A stretch of 64,000 bases of DNA from Bin87 sp963692995 (GTDB lineage: Bacteria > Chloroflexota > Dehalococcoidia > Lucifugimonadales > UBA3495): the NCBI GenBank assembly GCA_963692995.1, contig OY843611.1, positions 3,100,001 through 3,164,000 on the forward strand, written 5' to 3'. Numbering within the stretch: the first letter of the stretch is position 1; each line of letters begins with the position of its first letter. This document shows positions 1 through 7,489 of this stretch, in pieces. The notes below the pieces were generated by a model that worked only from the letters and a program-made list of their open reading frames with translations, did not search any database and was not told the DNA's origin. The position numbers and the translations under genes are program-made.

Positions 1-164
1 GTGCCCGGCGAGGCCAGGTCGGTGAAGATGATGTGGTCGTCGTCCCAGACCATGACGGTGCCCTTGGGCGAGAGGTTGGGAGTGCCGTCGGGACAGACGG
101 TAGCGGCGAAGATTAGCCGCTGTTCGGAGAGGGCGCGTTTCATGTCGTCGGTGAGGATGCCCAT
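1..164 (-). CDS. Pyridoxamine 5'-phosphate oxidase-like FMN-binding protein (5' part only)
   Basis: Only the first 54 codons are in the window; the gene runs off the left edge. It starts at ATG 164 and the peptide has the start of a flavin-reductase/PNPOx-like split barrel: a helix (residues 2-13), then 'IFAATVCPDGTPNLSPKG', the usual first strand-turn-strand of this family, followed by 'DDDHIIFTD'. Family members bind FMN, F420 or heme, and the cofactor cannot be decided from this piece. It sits 2 bp after the stop of the upstream acetyltransferase gene, so the two are probably cotranscribed. Confidence 0.75.
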   Translation of the reverse strand, partial: MGILTDDMKRALSEQRLIFAATVCPDGTPNLSPKGTVMVWDDDHIIFTDLASPG

Positions 165-166
165 TT

Positions 167-619
167 CTACAGCTCCTTGACCATTTCCCGGTGGGGTATG
201 CCTTCTTCCAGGAACGGCTCGCCCACTTCCCGGTAGCCGTGGCGGGCGTAGAAGGGCTTCACGTATTCCTGGGCGTGCAGAGTAATCTGGCGAAAACCCA
301 GCGCGCGTCCCTGCTCTTCCAGGAACTCCAGCACTCGTCCGCCGATGCCGTCGCGCCGGCGCTGCCGCTCCACGGCCATGCGGCCAATATGCGGGCCCTT
401 GCGATCAACGTCGGGCAGCAGGCGGCCGGTAGCGATGACGCTGCCGTTCTGCACTGCCACGGCGTGAACGGTGTCGGCGGCGGTGTCGGCCTCGTCCAGC
501 TCGCGCGCGGCGGCGATGCCCTGCTCGCCCACGAAGACGCGCATCCGCACGGCGAAGGCGCCCGCCAGCTCGGCCGGCGTTTGCACCAGCTTGACGATGA
601 TTTCCTGCTCCGATGCCAT
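167..619 (-). CDS. GNAT family N-acetyltransferase (ElaA/YjcF-like)
   Basis: 150 aa, normal for a single GNAT domain. The N-terminal half carries 'RMRVFVGEQGI' and an acidic 'ELDEAD' segment, typical of the ElaA/YjcF branch. The acetyl-CoA pyrophosphate loop is the R-x-x-R-x-G-I-G stretch 'RRRDGIGGRVLEFLE', followed by 'LHAQEYVKPFYARHGY', the usual C-terminal strand-helix of the fold. It would transfer an acetyl group from acetyl-CoA to an unknown small-molecule or protein amine in the cytoplasm. It lies 2 bp upstream of the PNPOx-like gene and 13 bp after the Uma2 gene, so all three may form one minus-strand operon. The substrate is not predictable. Confidence 0.85.
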   Translation of the reverse strand: MASEQEIIVKLVQTPAELAGAFAVRMRVFVGEQGIAAARELDEADTAADTVHAVAVQNGSVIATGRLLPDVDRKGPHIGRMAVERQRRRDGIGGRVLEFLEEQGRALGFRQITLHAQEYVKPFYARHGYREVGEPFLEEGIPHREMVKEL

Positions 620-632
620 CGCCGCCGCGCGC

Positions 633-1190
633 TTACGTATCGAAAATATCCCGCACGGCGCAGGAGAAGCCGGGCAGCACGTCGCCGCAGTCCAGCGTAT
701 CGTCCTCGGTGAACGTCCGGGACGGCCCGGCTGAGGGCAAGGTCATGATCCGGCGCGCCTCCGGGTCAACGATTAGAACCAGCCGCACGCCAAAGCGCAG
801 CCACATCTGGGCCTTGTCGTACACCGGCGCCGGGCGGTCGTTGGGCGACACCACTTCGGCCACCAGGTCCGGCGCCACTTGCGAGTAGCCCGGCACCCGC
901 ACATCCAGGGGCAGCCGCTCGGCGGATATGAAGGCGATGTCCGGCTCTCGCACCGTATCCGGGTTGCGTTCCAGCTGGATGCCGGAGTCAGAGCCAAACA
1001 CGCGCCCCAAGCGGCGCGGGCGCACAAAGCTGCGGAACTCCGCCCCCAGGTTCATCACCACTTCGCCATGTTCCAGTCCGCTTGACACGGTTTCGTGCAG
1101 TACCCCCATGATCAGCTCGCCCCGCACGCCCTCGCTGCGCCGGCGCAGCAGGTCGTCGGCGGTGAGCAGTTTTTCTCTAATGCCTATCAT
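633..1190 (-). CDS. Uma2 family (DUF820) PD-(D/E)XK nuclease-like protein
   Basis: 185 aa, the usual size for Uma2/DUF820. Visible motifs are 'VREPDIAFI' (first acidic residue after a strand) and 'PDLVAEVVSPND' (D...E of the PD-(D/E)XK core), then 'YDKAQMWLRFGVRLVLIVDP', the family's conserved helix-strand unit. Family members are predicted restriction-endonuclease-fold proteins of unknown biological role, abundant in cyanobacteria and Chloroflexota. This copy is of a different subfamily from the other eight in the window: it lacks the 'GKPPDFVLEIAS' form and the C-terminal coiled coil. It is upstream of, and close to, the acetyltransferase gene. Confidence 0.85.
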   Translation of the reverse strand: MIGIREKLLTADDLLRRRSEGVRGELIMGVLHETVSSGLEHGEVVMNLGAEFRSFVRPRRLGRVFGSDSGIQLERNPDTVREPDIAFISAERLPLDVRVPGYSQVAPDLVAEVVSPNDRPAPVYDKAQMWLRFGVRLVLIVDPEARRIMTLPSAGPSRTFTEDDTLDCGDVLPGFSCAVRDIFDT

Positions 1191-1243
1191 AACGGATACC
1201 CCCCATGCCCCATGGCCAGGGATTTGTCTGTGCTGTACGCGCT

Positions 1244-1350
1244 GGATTCCCGCTTTCGCGGGAATGACGGGGTTGTGCGGGAATTGCGGGGTTGGCGGGA
1301 ATGACGAAGTTCACGGGAATTGCGGGGTTTGCAAATTGGAATGACGGGGT
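1244..1350. repeat. Dispersed palindromic (REP-like) repeat with degenerate tandem copies
   Basis: A perfect hairpin, ATTCCCGCTTTCGCGGGAAT, begins near 1246 and is followed by TGACGG. Shorter degenerate copies of the GGGAAT(TG)-ACGG half continue to about 1350. The same core recurs inside the restriction-methylation gene (2278-2301), at 6824-6902 and at 42641-42745. It fills most of the gap between the Uma2 gene and the RelE-like gene. It could act as a bidirectional hairpin terminator or as a non-autonomous mobile repeat. Confidence 0.75.
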
Positions 1351-1432
1351 TGGCAAGCGCATCGTCGCTGGCTTTAGTCTTCCAGAGGGCGGCTGGGCGC
1401 GTCAAGTCTATCACGCGCCTAACCGAAATTAT

Positions 1433-1693
1433 CTATCGGTACGCTTCGCTACGATGCTGCACCCGGTGTACCGCAATTCTGCGTTCCGAACGGCTGAGGA
1501 CATACAGTACACGGTAATCTCCCACACGCAACCGGAAATACCCTCGCAAAGGCCCGGTCAAGCCCCGGTGCCGCCAAACTGCTGCTGATATTGCCATCTC
1601 GGCAATTCTCTGCCTCACCAGTTCCTCTACTTTGTTGTCCAGGCCAGCTAAATCGTCATTGGCCACCTCCGTGAACTCAACCTCATATCTCAC
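1433..1693 (-). CDS. RelE/ParE-type mRNA interferase-like toxin
   Basis: 86 aa, the right length for a RelE-fold toxin. The order 'YEVEFTEVANDDLAGLD', a helix, then 'LRGYFRLRVGDYRVLYVL' and 'RRIAVHRVQHRSEAY' matches RelE: Arg-rich strands and a C-terminal His/Arg/Tyr cluster that cut ribosome-bound mRNA in characterised members. The start is GTG 1693, giving a 4-bp GTGA overlap with the stop of the large restriction-methylation gene, so it is translationally coupled to that gene. No antitoxin gene is visible on either side. Usual partners are 70-90 aa RelB/Phd proteins, and none is encoded between 1190 and 1433. Confidence 0.8.
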   Translation of the reverse strand: MRYEVEFTEVANDDLAGLDNKVEELVRQRIAEMAISAAVWRHRGLTGPLRGYFRLRVGDYRVLYVLSRSERRIAVHRVQHRSEAYR

Positions 1694-4600
1694 GGGTCAA
1701 GGTCATACCCTTTGACGATTTCTTCCAGTTCGGCGATTTGCTCATCCGGAATCGTCAGTTGACCGGCCGCCTTGGCCTCTTTAGCGGACTGTAGCAACCC
1801 GGCTACGAACTCCGGTCGCAGCTCCCGCCCCTCGTCCGGGTCAACTTCCGTCCACAGATCCAACTCGCCCACGATGCGCACCGTGGCGACGCTCACCGCG
1901 CAGACGCGGCGCAGCAGGTCGATCACCCGCTCCTTGTGGTCAGCGAAGCGGTAGGTATTGAACCGCTCGCGGATGGTCGGATCCCGGGGCTTGCGTTCCT
2001 TGTACTGGTCCAGCACCCACTCCAGCGCGGAGCGGCTGCCCAACTGATACAGCCAGGCGTCCGCCGGCACGCCGGACAGCGCAGTCCGCTCGTCCAGCCG
2101 GATGATGCCCCGTTCCGGGTCCGCCCGCAGAATTGCCTTTCCCCCACCATCGCCACTCCCGCTACCCGGCCCGCCACTCCCGCTACCCGACCCGTCATTC
2201 CCGCTGCCCGACCCGTCACTCCCGCTGCCCGGCCCGTCACTCCCGCTGCCCGGCCCGGCATTCCCGCTCCTCAACCCGTCATTCCCGCGAAAGCGGGAAC
2301 CCACATCCCCACGTTCCAGCGGCCACGGCTCCACCGACTCGAAGCCGGTGTGCCAATCCAGCAGCTCCCGGCCCTTGCCGGCCCACCAGTGGAAATCCGC
2401 CTGGAAATAGACCCGGGGGAACTCCCGGCGCAAGTCAACCTCGTACTTCTGCCGATAGGCCGGGTCGTGCAGCATCGCATACACGTAAGCGAAAACGTCC
2501 TCGGCAGTAATGCCGTCATCGCCGTAATGCTCTCGAAACTGCCGCAACCCCCACTCGGTAATGTTGCTCACCCTCTCCCCGTCGGCAGTGTAGCGGTAGA
2601 GGGGGAGGCATTGGGTATCGCCGGTGAAGTGCAAATCAAAAACCATATCTGCTGCTAACACATAGAAGCTTTTGCCATTGACGCAAAAACATATCACTAT
2701 GTTTTCATCGTCATTGCCGTTGGGAAAAACCTCCGGTAGTTGGTACTGCATTTCGTTCAGGTTCTGGCTGAAGTAGAGTTGCTTTTCCACGAATGGACGA
2801 AACAGCGTCTGGCGAACCATCGTGCGCTCAAAAACGTTGGGCAAATCCAACCGCAATTGCCGCTTGAGGTCGCGCGTCCATTTGATGTTGATGCCAAGAA
2901 CACTGTCGTCAACATTTTTGCCGCCATGTTGAGCGCGGTTTTCCTCATATTCGTTAATGAACACTCGAACCTTGCTGCCGAGACGGTCAACGTTAAAGTC
3001 ATAGACCCATTCGTCTCGATTGGTAACGACGCCCATCGAATACAGCCCGAACACCGCCTGCTCATCGGCGACGGTCTTGGCCAGCTTGGTTTCCCGGTTG
3101 GCCAGCGGCAACAAAATCTCAAAATCGCTGTCGGACTGGTCGAGCCAGTTGTTTTTGGCGTCGGGCGTAATGTTGTCAAACTCTATGGCGTCCAGTTTGG
3201 CGTCTCGGAGATGCCCTAGCTTGTCCGGCCCTGATTGTTCGTCCGCCAGGACATAGTAGTGGACTGAGCCCGGCCCGCCCTGATCCCGGCGCACCAGAAA
3301 GCCGATGGCGACGCCGGTCATAATGTTAAAAACATTGCCGACCTTGCCGTTTTTGCGTATATCGCCGCCTAGGTCAACGATGTACAAATCGCTGAACTCA
3401 CCCAATACCACCTGGCGAAAGCCGTCGTCCTGTCGGCTGTCAAGGTACGCTCGGTTGGTGATAAAGGCGATTATCCCGTCGTCCGCCAGCCGGTCGCTGG
3501 CCCAGCGGATGAACCGTTTGTACATATCGTACTGCTTGGTCTTCTGCGCCGTGCTGGCGGCGATGTAGGTGTCGCGGATGCGGCGGTCAATCTCCGGGTA
3601 TTCCCGGTTCTTGTTGTTGTCGTTTTCGTTCCGCTGGTTGGCGTTGTAGGGCGGGTTGCCGATGATTACGCTGATGGGCTGCTCGTTCTGTTCCTGCACC
3701 CGCAGCCAGTTCTCTTCGGAGAGGCCGCCCAGGTTGAAGGCGGCCTGGCGGGTGACCGCGCCGCCCGTCGCTCCCGCCCCCTGCCAGTCCATGTTGTCCA
3801 GCGTATCGACAAAGCAGAGGTTGGGAAACTCCCGGTACTGCCCCGTCCGCTCCCGGTAGGTGTATTCGATGTTGAGGTTGGCGATGTAGTAGGGCAGGAT
3901 CGCCACTTCGTTGGCGTGGATTTCGTGGCGATACTTGTACTCCAGCCGGTCGGCCGGCAGGTAGTTGATCAGGTTGGTGATGAAGGTGCCGGTGCCGGTG
4001 GCCGGGTCCAGTATTTGCACGTTCTGGTCGGCCAGCGCGCGGCCAAAGTGCTTTTGCAGCAGATAATCCGTGCCGCGAATGATAAAGTCCACCACCTCGT
4101 TGGGGGTATAGACGACGCCGAGACGGTCGGCGGCGGCCGGGTTGTAAGCCTGGTAGAAGTCTTCATAGACGGCTTTGAGGAATTGCTGCTTTTCGGCGTA
4201 GTCGGCAATTTCGTCGGCGGCGCGGCCAATGGCGCCGTAGTAGGCGCGCAGCCGGTCAATGGCCTGGCGGCGCACATCGCCGGTGAAAAAGGTTTGCTCC
4301 AGGGCATCCAGTTGCCGGGCCACGTTATTTTCGCGGTGGAACTGATCCTCGGCGAACACGCGCAGGAAAATATCTTTGGTGAGAATGTGCTGGAGCAGCA
4401 TCTCGCGCACGTCGGCGTCCGACACTTCGGGGCTGATCGTTTGCCGGCACAAGTCCAGAAAGACATCGGCGGCGGCCCGGTAGTCGGCGTTGTCCGCCTC
4501 GGCCTCGCCCACGGCGGCGCGCAGGTTGTCCAGCACGGACGGCAAATCGGCCTTGAACTGCTGGCGGGCCTGGCGAAACTCCCCAATCTCCGGCAGCTCA

Positions 4601-5052
4601 TAGTCCAGGAACCGGCGGATGAGCCGGTGCAGCTCGCCGGGGCGGGACATATCCACCCGCATCGCCTCTTCGCGGTTCTGGAAGAGGACGGCGGTTTGGG
4701 AGTCCTCAAAAAGGATGTTGTCGCGGGGGTAGCCGCGGTTGAACTTGGCCTGGATTTCGGCGTCCAGGTTGTCGTGGCTGTCCTTGGCCTCCCAATAGCC
4801 GCGGGCCATGCGCAGCGCGTCTTTGACGGTGCCGTCGGGCCGGATCCCCGAACCGGCAGCGCGGGAACCGGCAACGCGGGAACCGGCGTTCAGCTCGTCC
4901 ACCAGGGCCAGTTTTTCCCGGTGGTCGCGGCAGTAAGAGTCGAGGCAAACGGCGAAGGCGCGGCGGATGCTCTGCTCGTTATCGGAACCGCCGAACTCCC
5001 GGAAGCGTTGCAGGTCAGCGTGATAGCGTGCGATGTGGGGATAGGATGGCAT
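1690..5052 (-). CDS. Single-chain nuclease / N6-adenine DNA methyltransferase (type ISP-like, helicase-less)
   Basis: 1120 aa. The N-terminus has a PD-(D/E)XK core (RPDG 71-74, 'YWEAKD' 86-91), then a helical coupler (about 100-330). The gamma-type methyltransferase domain follows, with 'DPATGTGTF' (near 350) and the catalytic 'NPPY' (near 465). A long C-terminal part matches the place of the type ISP target-recognition domain. LlaGI-type enzymes also carry a superfamily 2 helicase between nuclease and coupler and reach about 1600 aa. Here that part is absent, so type IIG-like cutting near the site is more likely than long-range translocation; this is inference. Residues about 918-965 are a Gly/Ser-rich insert made of genomic repeat DNA, and residues 56-70 hold a smaller 'AGSR' repeat. 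The RelE-type gene overlaps its stop. Confidence 0.85.
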   Translation of the reverse strand: MPSYPHIARYHADLQRFREFGGSDNEQSIRRAFAVCLDSYCRDHREKLALVDELNAGSRVAGSRAAGSGIRPDGTVKDALRMARGYWEAKDSHDNLDAEIQAKFNRGYPRDNILFEDSQTAVLFQNREEAMRVDMSRPGELHRLIRRFLDYELPEIGEFRQARQQFKADLPSVLDNLRAAVGEAEADNADYRAAADVFLDLCRQTISPEVSDADVREMLLQHILTKDIFLRVFAEDQFHRENNVARQLDALEQTFFTGDVRRQAIDRLRAYYGAIGRAADEIADYAEKQQFLKAVYEDFYQAYNPAAADRLGVVYTPNEVVDFIIRGTDYLLQKHFGRALADQNVQILDPATGTGTFITNLINYLPADRLEYKYRHEIHANEVAILPYYIANLNIEYTYRERTGQYREFPNLCFVDTLDNMDWQGAGATGGAVTRQAAFNLGGLSEENWLRVQEQNEQPISVIIGNPPYNANQRNENDNNKNREYPEIDRRIRDTYIAASTAQKTKQYDMYKRFIRWASDRLADDGIIAFITNRAYLDSRQDDGFRQVVLGEFSDLYIVDLGGDIRKNGKVGNVFNIMTGVAIGFLVRRDQGGPGSVHYYVLADEQSGPDKLGHLRDAKLDAIEFDNITPDAKNNWLDQSDSDFEILLPLANRETKLAKTVADEQAVFGLYSMGVVTNRDEWVYDFNVDRLGSKVRVFINEYEENRAQHGGKNVDDSVLGINIKWTRDLKRQLRLDLPNVFERTMVRQTLFRPFVEKQLYFSQNLNEMQYQLPEVFPNGNDDENIVICFCVNGKSFYVLAADMVFDLHFTGDTQCLPLYRYTADGERVSNITEWGLRQFREHYGDDGITAEDVFAYVYAMLHDPAYRQKYEVDLRREFPRVYFQADFHWWAGKGRELLDWHTGFESVEPWPLERGDVGSRFRGNDGLRSGNAGPGSGSDGPGSGSDGSGSGNDGSGSGSGGPGSGSGDGGGKAILRADPERGIIRLDERTALSGVPADAWLYQLGSRSALEWVLDQYKERKPRDPTIRERFNTYRFADHKERVIDLLRRVCAVSVATVRIVGELDLWTEVDPDEGRELRPEFVAGLLQSAKEAKAAGQLTIPDEQIAELEEIVKGYDLDP
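2140..2301. repeat. REP-derived tandem repeat inside the restriction-methylation gene
   Basis: Units of 15-18 bp of the form CCCGTCACTCCCGCTGCC repeat about eight times with small changes. The run ends (2278-2301) in a full copy of the dispersed hairpin ATTCCCGCGAAAGCGGGAA. The reading frame stays open and encodes 'SRFRGNDG' followed by a run of Gly, Ser, Asp, Pro. The block lies between the methyltransferase half and the C-terminal specificity half of the protein. Confidence 0.85.
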
Positions 5053-5055
5053 GGA

Positions 5056-5445
5056 TCAGGCGGGGTTGGCGAAGGCAGCGGCCAGGGCCTGGTCAAAGGT
5101 CATCACTGCACCGGCGCCACGCCGTTGGCAACTGGCCAGATGGCAAAGGTCTCTGGCGGAGAGGTGGGGATGCTGCTCATGGAGCTGACGGGCCAGCGCC
5201 ACATCTTCCCGTTCCAGTGGCCATACTGCAACGCTGAATCGCGTCAGCAGCGCCATCGCCGCATCAAAAGAGCCGCGTCTTCCCACCCGCAAATACACGT
5301 GGGCTAGTTCCTGCAACACTTCCGCCGACGTACACAACAGCGCGCCTTGCTCGGTTGACTCTGCAAAAAACCGCCACGCCGCCTCTTGCAACGGGTGCGG
5401 ATTGCCCACCGCATACACGAACACGTTGGTATCTACAAATGTCAT
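5056..5445 (-). CDS. VapC-type PIN-domain ribonuclease toxin
   Basis: 129 aa. The PIN core is complete: D5 in 'FVDTNVFVYA', E46 in 'EVLQELAHVYLR', D97 in 'LSARDLCHLA' and D117 in 'VMTFDQAL', four acidic residues that would hold Mg2+ for single-strand RNA cleavage. Length is normal for VapC. Its start overlaps the stop of the upstream VapB-like gene by 4 bp (ATGA), the usual antitoxin-toxin order. It ends 4 bp before the start of the large restriction-methylation gene, so toxin module and restriction enzyme look like one transcription unit. The RNA target is unknown. Confidence 0.88.
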   Translation of the reverse strand: MTFVDTNVFVYAVGNPHPLQEAAWRFFAESTEQGALLCTSAEVLQELAHVYLRVGRRGSFDAAMALLTRFSVAVWPLEREDVALARQLHEQHPHLSARDLCHLASCQRRGAGAVMTFDQALAAAFANPA

Positions 5446-5723
5446 ACGTCAGGGAGGCCCTCGCGGATCGACTCGTCCATGTTGCGCAGGTGCTCTTCCC
5501 AGTCGGGTTCCCGTTCCGGGCCGTCCTGACCGCTGATTTCGCGGAAAAATGCGTATACCTCTTCACGAGATTGGAACGGCGCCCGCCGGTCGGGTCTGGG
5601 CGTTTCGACCCGCTGACGGGCAACCTTTACCAGCCAGGCGCCCAGCATCAGGCCCTCCAGTCGCGCCTGGCGGGCAAAGTCCTCCCGATCCGCTGCGGAT
5701 ATTTCCAGCTGTATTCTGACCAT
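5442..5723 (-). CDS. VapB-like antitoxin
   Basis: 93 aa from ATG 5723. An upstream in-frame ATG at 5759 is possible, but its extra residues do not look like family sequence. The N-terminal 'VRIQLEISAADREDFARQA' strand-helix-helix resembles a ribbon-helix-helix DNA-binding domain. The acidic C-terminus ('EPDWEEHLRNMDESI') fits the toxin-wrapping part of a VapB. It overlaps the VapC gene by 4 bp. Antitoxins of this arrangement normally repress their own promoter together with the toxin, and the promoter would lie in 5724-5880. Confidence 0.75.
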   Translation of the reverse strand: MVRIQLEISAADREDFARQARLEGLMLGAWLVKVARQRVETPRPDRRAPFQSREEVYAFFREISGQDGPEREPDWEEHLRNMDESIREGLPDV

Positions 5724-5881
5724 CGCAGTTGCCGCCTGTGCCAAATGTCTGTGTTGCAACGTTACCGATTGCCGATAAGACCGTCAATGCCGAGGCCGTC
5801 AATGCCGCCGATGCAAACAACCGCCGCCGGGCGCGCCGGCGGCGGTTGAGGATGCTGCGCTGGCCTGCGGCGGGGCGTCGG

Positions 5882-6733
5882 CTACCGCACCAGGTTGGGA
5901 GTTACCTCGGCGGGTATGCCGCCGGCTTCCATTTCGCGTCCCCGGGCTTCCACCTGGGGAACGACTGCGGCGAGCAGGTCTTCGTCGAGGTCGGCGGCCA
6001 CGCCGGGGTAGCCGGCGCGTTCCAGCATGGCCTTGAGCTTGCCGGTCTTGAACTGGTCCAGGCACCATCCCAGGGGGTCGGGAACCAGCGTCTTGTCCCA
6101 GAAAATACGATGGTTCTTGTTGCGGGGGCCGTAGTGGTAGTGCGGCTCGTCGCGGAAGCAGTCAAAGGCCAGCAGCTCGGTTTCTTCGGTGAACACGCGG
6201 CCGGTGTTGCCGGCCAGGTCGCTGAGGACGTGGATGGCGAGACCGCCATCGCCCGATGCCTGGCGACGCATTTCCAGCCCGAAGCGGATGTTGCCCGCCT
6301 CGATGATGTCGGTGCCCCGGTTGTGCTTGACGGTGTTGCGCTCGCCGGCGAACTTGGCCCGGGCGGCGCGATCCACCTCTTCCAGCGCGGCGTTGATCGC
6401 GGCCTGGTCCAGAGCGCCGGCGGCGTCGGCGACGCCGGCCTCGGCGAGCATGGCGGCGAGGTTGTTGCGGATGGTCTTCACGGACCAGCCGATGGGGTTG
6501 CCGTCCACGGTGTGGTCCATGCGGAACATCGCGTTCTTGCCGTCGGGGTCGTAGCTGTAGCTCTTCTCGATATCAAAGCAGTTGAACCGCAGCGCGGTGG
6601 CGCCGCCCACCTCGACGAGAATAACGACGCCCTGGTCGGAGTGATCCTGGACGTTGCCGTCCCACAGCTCATGCTGGACCACGAAGGCGACGTTGCCCGC
6701 TTCAAACCTTACTCGTCCTCTCGGTGTAGTCAT
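5882..6733 (-). CDS. Conserved protein made of two copies of one unknown domain
   Basis: 283 aa from ATG 6733, chosen because GGAGGAG lies 8 nt upstream; the upstream in-frame extension only translates repeat DNA. The protein is an internal duplication of a domain of about 100 aa. Both halves contain 'EAGN(V/I)', later '(N/D)CF', then a Tyr-rich 'Y-x-Y-x-P-x-x-K-N' loop, then 'P(I/L)GW' and a helix ending 'MLxxAGx'. The halves are separated by an Ala-rich helical linker (near residues 105-140). There are no signal peptide or membrane segments. I do not recognise a characterised family. The paired Cys and Tyr residues could be structural or ligand-binding. Confidence 0.75.
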   Translation of the reverse strand: MTTPRGRVRFEAGNVAFVVQHELWDGNVQDHSDQGVVILVEVGGATALRFNCFDIEKSYSYDPDGKNAMFRMDHTVDGNPIGWSVKTIRNNLAAMLAEAGVADAAGALDQAAINAALEEVDRAARAKFAGERNTVKHNRGTDIIEAGNIRFGLEMRRQASGDGGLAIHVLSDLAGNTGRVFTEETELLAFDCFRDEPHYHYGPRNKNHRIFWDKTLVPDPLGWCLDQFKTGKLKAMLERAGYPGVAADLDEDLLAAVVPQVEARGREMEAGGIPAEVTPNLVR

Positions 6734-6823
6734 ATCCAGACTCCTCCAGTTTCCATAACGGCCTTTTGGCGGAATATAACCATGCTGGCGCGGGGTGTCA
6801 ATCTGGCGCAAACTCCCCCCAAG

Positions 6824-6902
6824 CGTCATTCCCGCGCCGGCGCGAATCCAGAACGTCCTTGTTGCGCGGGTCTCTGGATTCCCGCTGGCGCGGGAATGTC
6901 GC
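6824..6902. repeat. Paired inverted REP-like element
   Basis: Two hairpin repeats of the dispersed ATTCCCG...CGGGAAT family face each other: CGTCATTCCCGCGCCGGCGC at 6824 and CTGGATTCCCGCTGGCGCGG near 6874, with about 20 bp between. The whole forms one long imperfect inverted repeat. The same two-hairpin arrangement occurs at 42641-42745. It lies between two minus-strand genes. Confidence 0.7.
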
Positions 6903-6912
6903 ATTAAGGGGA

Positions 6913-7395
6913 TTACATTCCCAGGGCTTCCCGAATCTCGCGCAACTGATTCAGGTGCTCGCCCCAATGCCGTTCCAGACCGTCGATGAAGGATTGGGCG
7001 GGGCGGATTTCGTGGATCTCCCGGTGGGGCAAGTGGGCCATGGCGGTTCGGGATTGGAAATCGGCGTCAGCGGCATTGGCGATGGCGTCCTCGGCGGTTT
7101 GCAGGATGGACAAGGGGCCGGCGAGGGCGTCGGCGATGTCGGCAGTCATGCGCTCGGGCGTCATGTTGCTGAGGTCGGGGAGGATGGTGACTTCGGCCAG
7201 GCTGCCGTCCAGGACGCCGGCGATGACGCTGCCGATGCCACCGGCGGGGGTGTCAACCAGGTGATACAACACCTCGCGGGCGCACCAGTTGTCCCCCGCC
7301 TTCCAGTCCAGGCAGTAGTCCATGCCGTCGAGCCGGGCGATGAGCTCCTCGCGGATGCGGCCCACGGTGGCGAGGTTCTCGTCGCGAGTAGCCAT
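6913..7395 (-). CDS. DinB-like four-helix-bundle protein
   Basis: 160 aa. The sequence is helical with the DinB-superfamily pattern: an N-terminal helix 'RIREELIARLDGMD', 'WCAREVLYHLVDT' holding the first metal-ligand position (His), and C-terminal 'FIDGLERHWGEHLNQLREIREAL' with a further His in the last helix. DinB proteins are often metal-binding thiol-dependent S-transferases or of unknown role. The middle His expected near 'AMAHLPHREIHEI' is present. Neighbours give no pathway. Annotation as DinB is from fold pattern, not from a specific signature. Confidence 0.65.
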   Translation of the reverse strand: MATRDENLATVGRIREELIARLDGMDYCLDWKAGDNWCAREVLYHLVDTPAGGIGSVIAGVLDGSLAEVTILPDLSNMTPERMTADIADALAGPLSILQTAEDAIANAADADFQSRTAMAHLPHREIHEIRPAQSFIDGLERHWGEHLNQLREIREALGM

Positions 7396-7489
7396 GTTGC
7401 GGATCTCCTTGATACGACGGGATACGGCGATACGACGGGATGCGGCTGGGATAGGGCTGGTTGTGGCGGAGGCGAATGGCTATTCGCTC

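Noticed and set aside
2140..2301. Regular short repeats that could look like a CRISPR array
   Set aside because: Units are directly adjacent with no unique spacers, lie in frame inside a gene, and no cas genes are nearby.
3916..5307. Long plus-strand open frame opposite the restriction-methylation gene
   Set aside because: It is the antisense of a clear family protein; its low-complexity Val/Gly/Ala translation is a codon-bias shadow.
6767..6967. Upstream extension of the duplicated-domain protein to 6967
   Set aside because: The extra 78 residues translate the paired REP element; ATG 6733 has a strong ribosome site.
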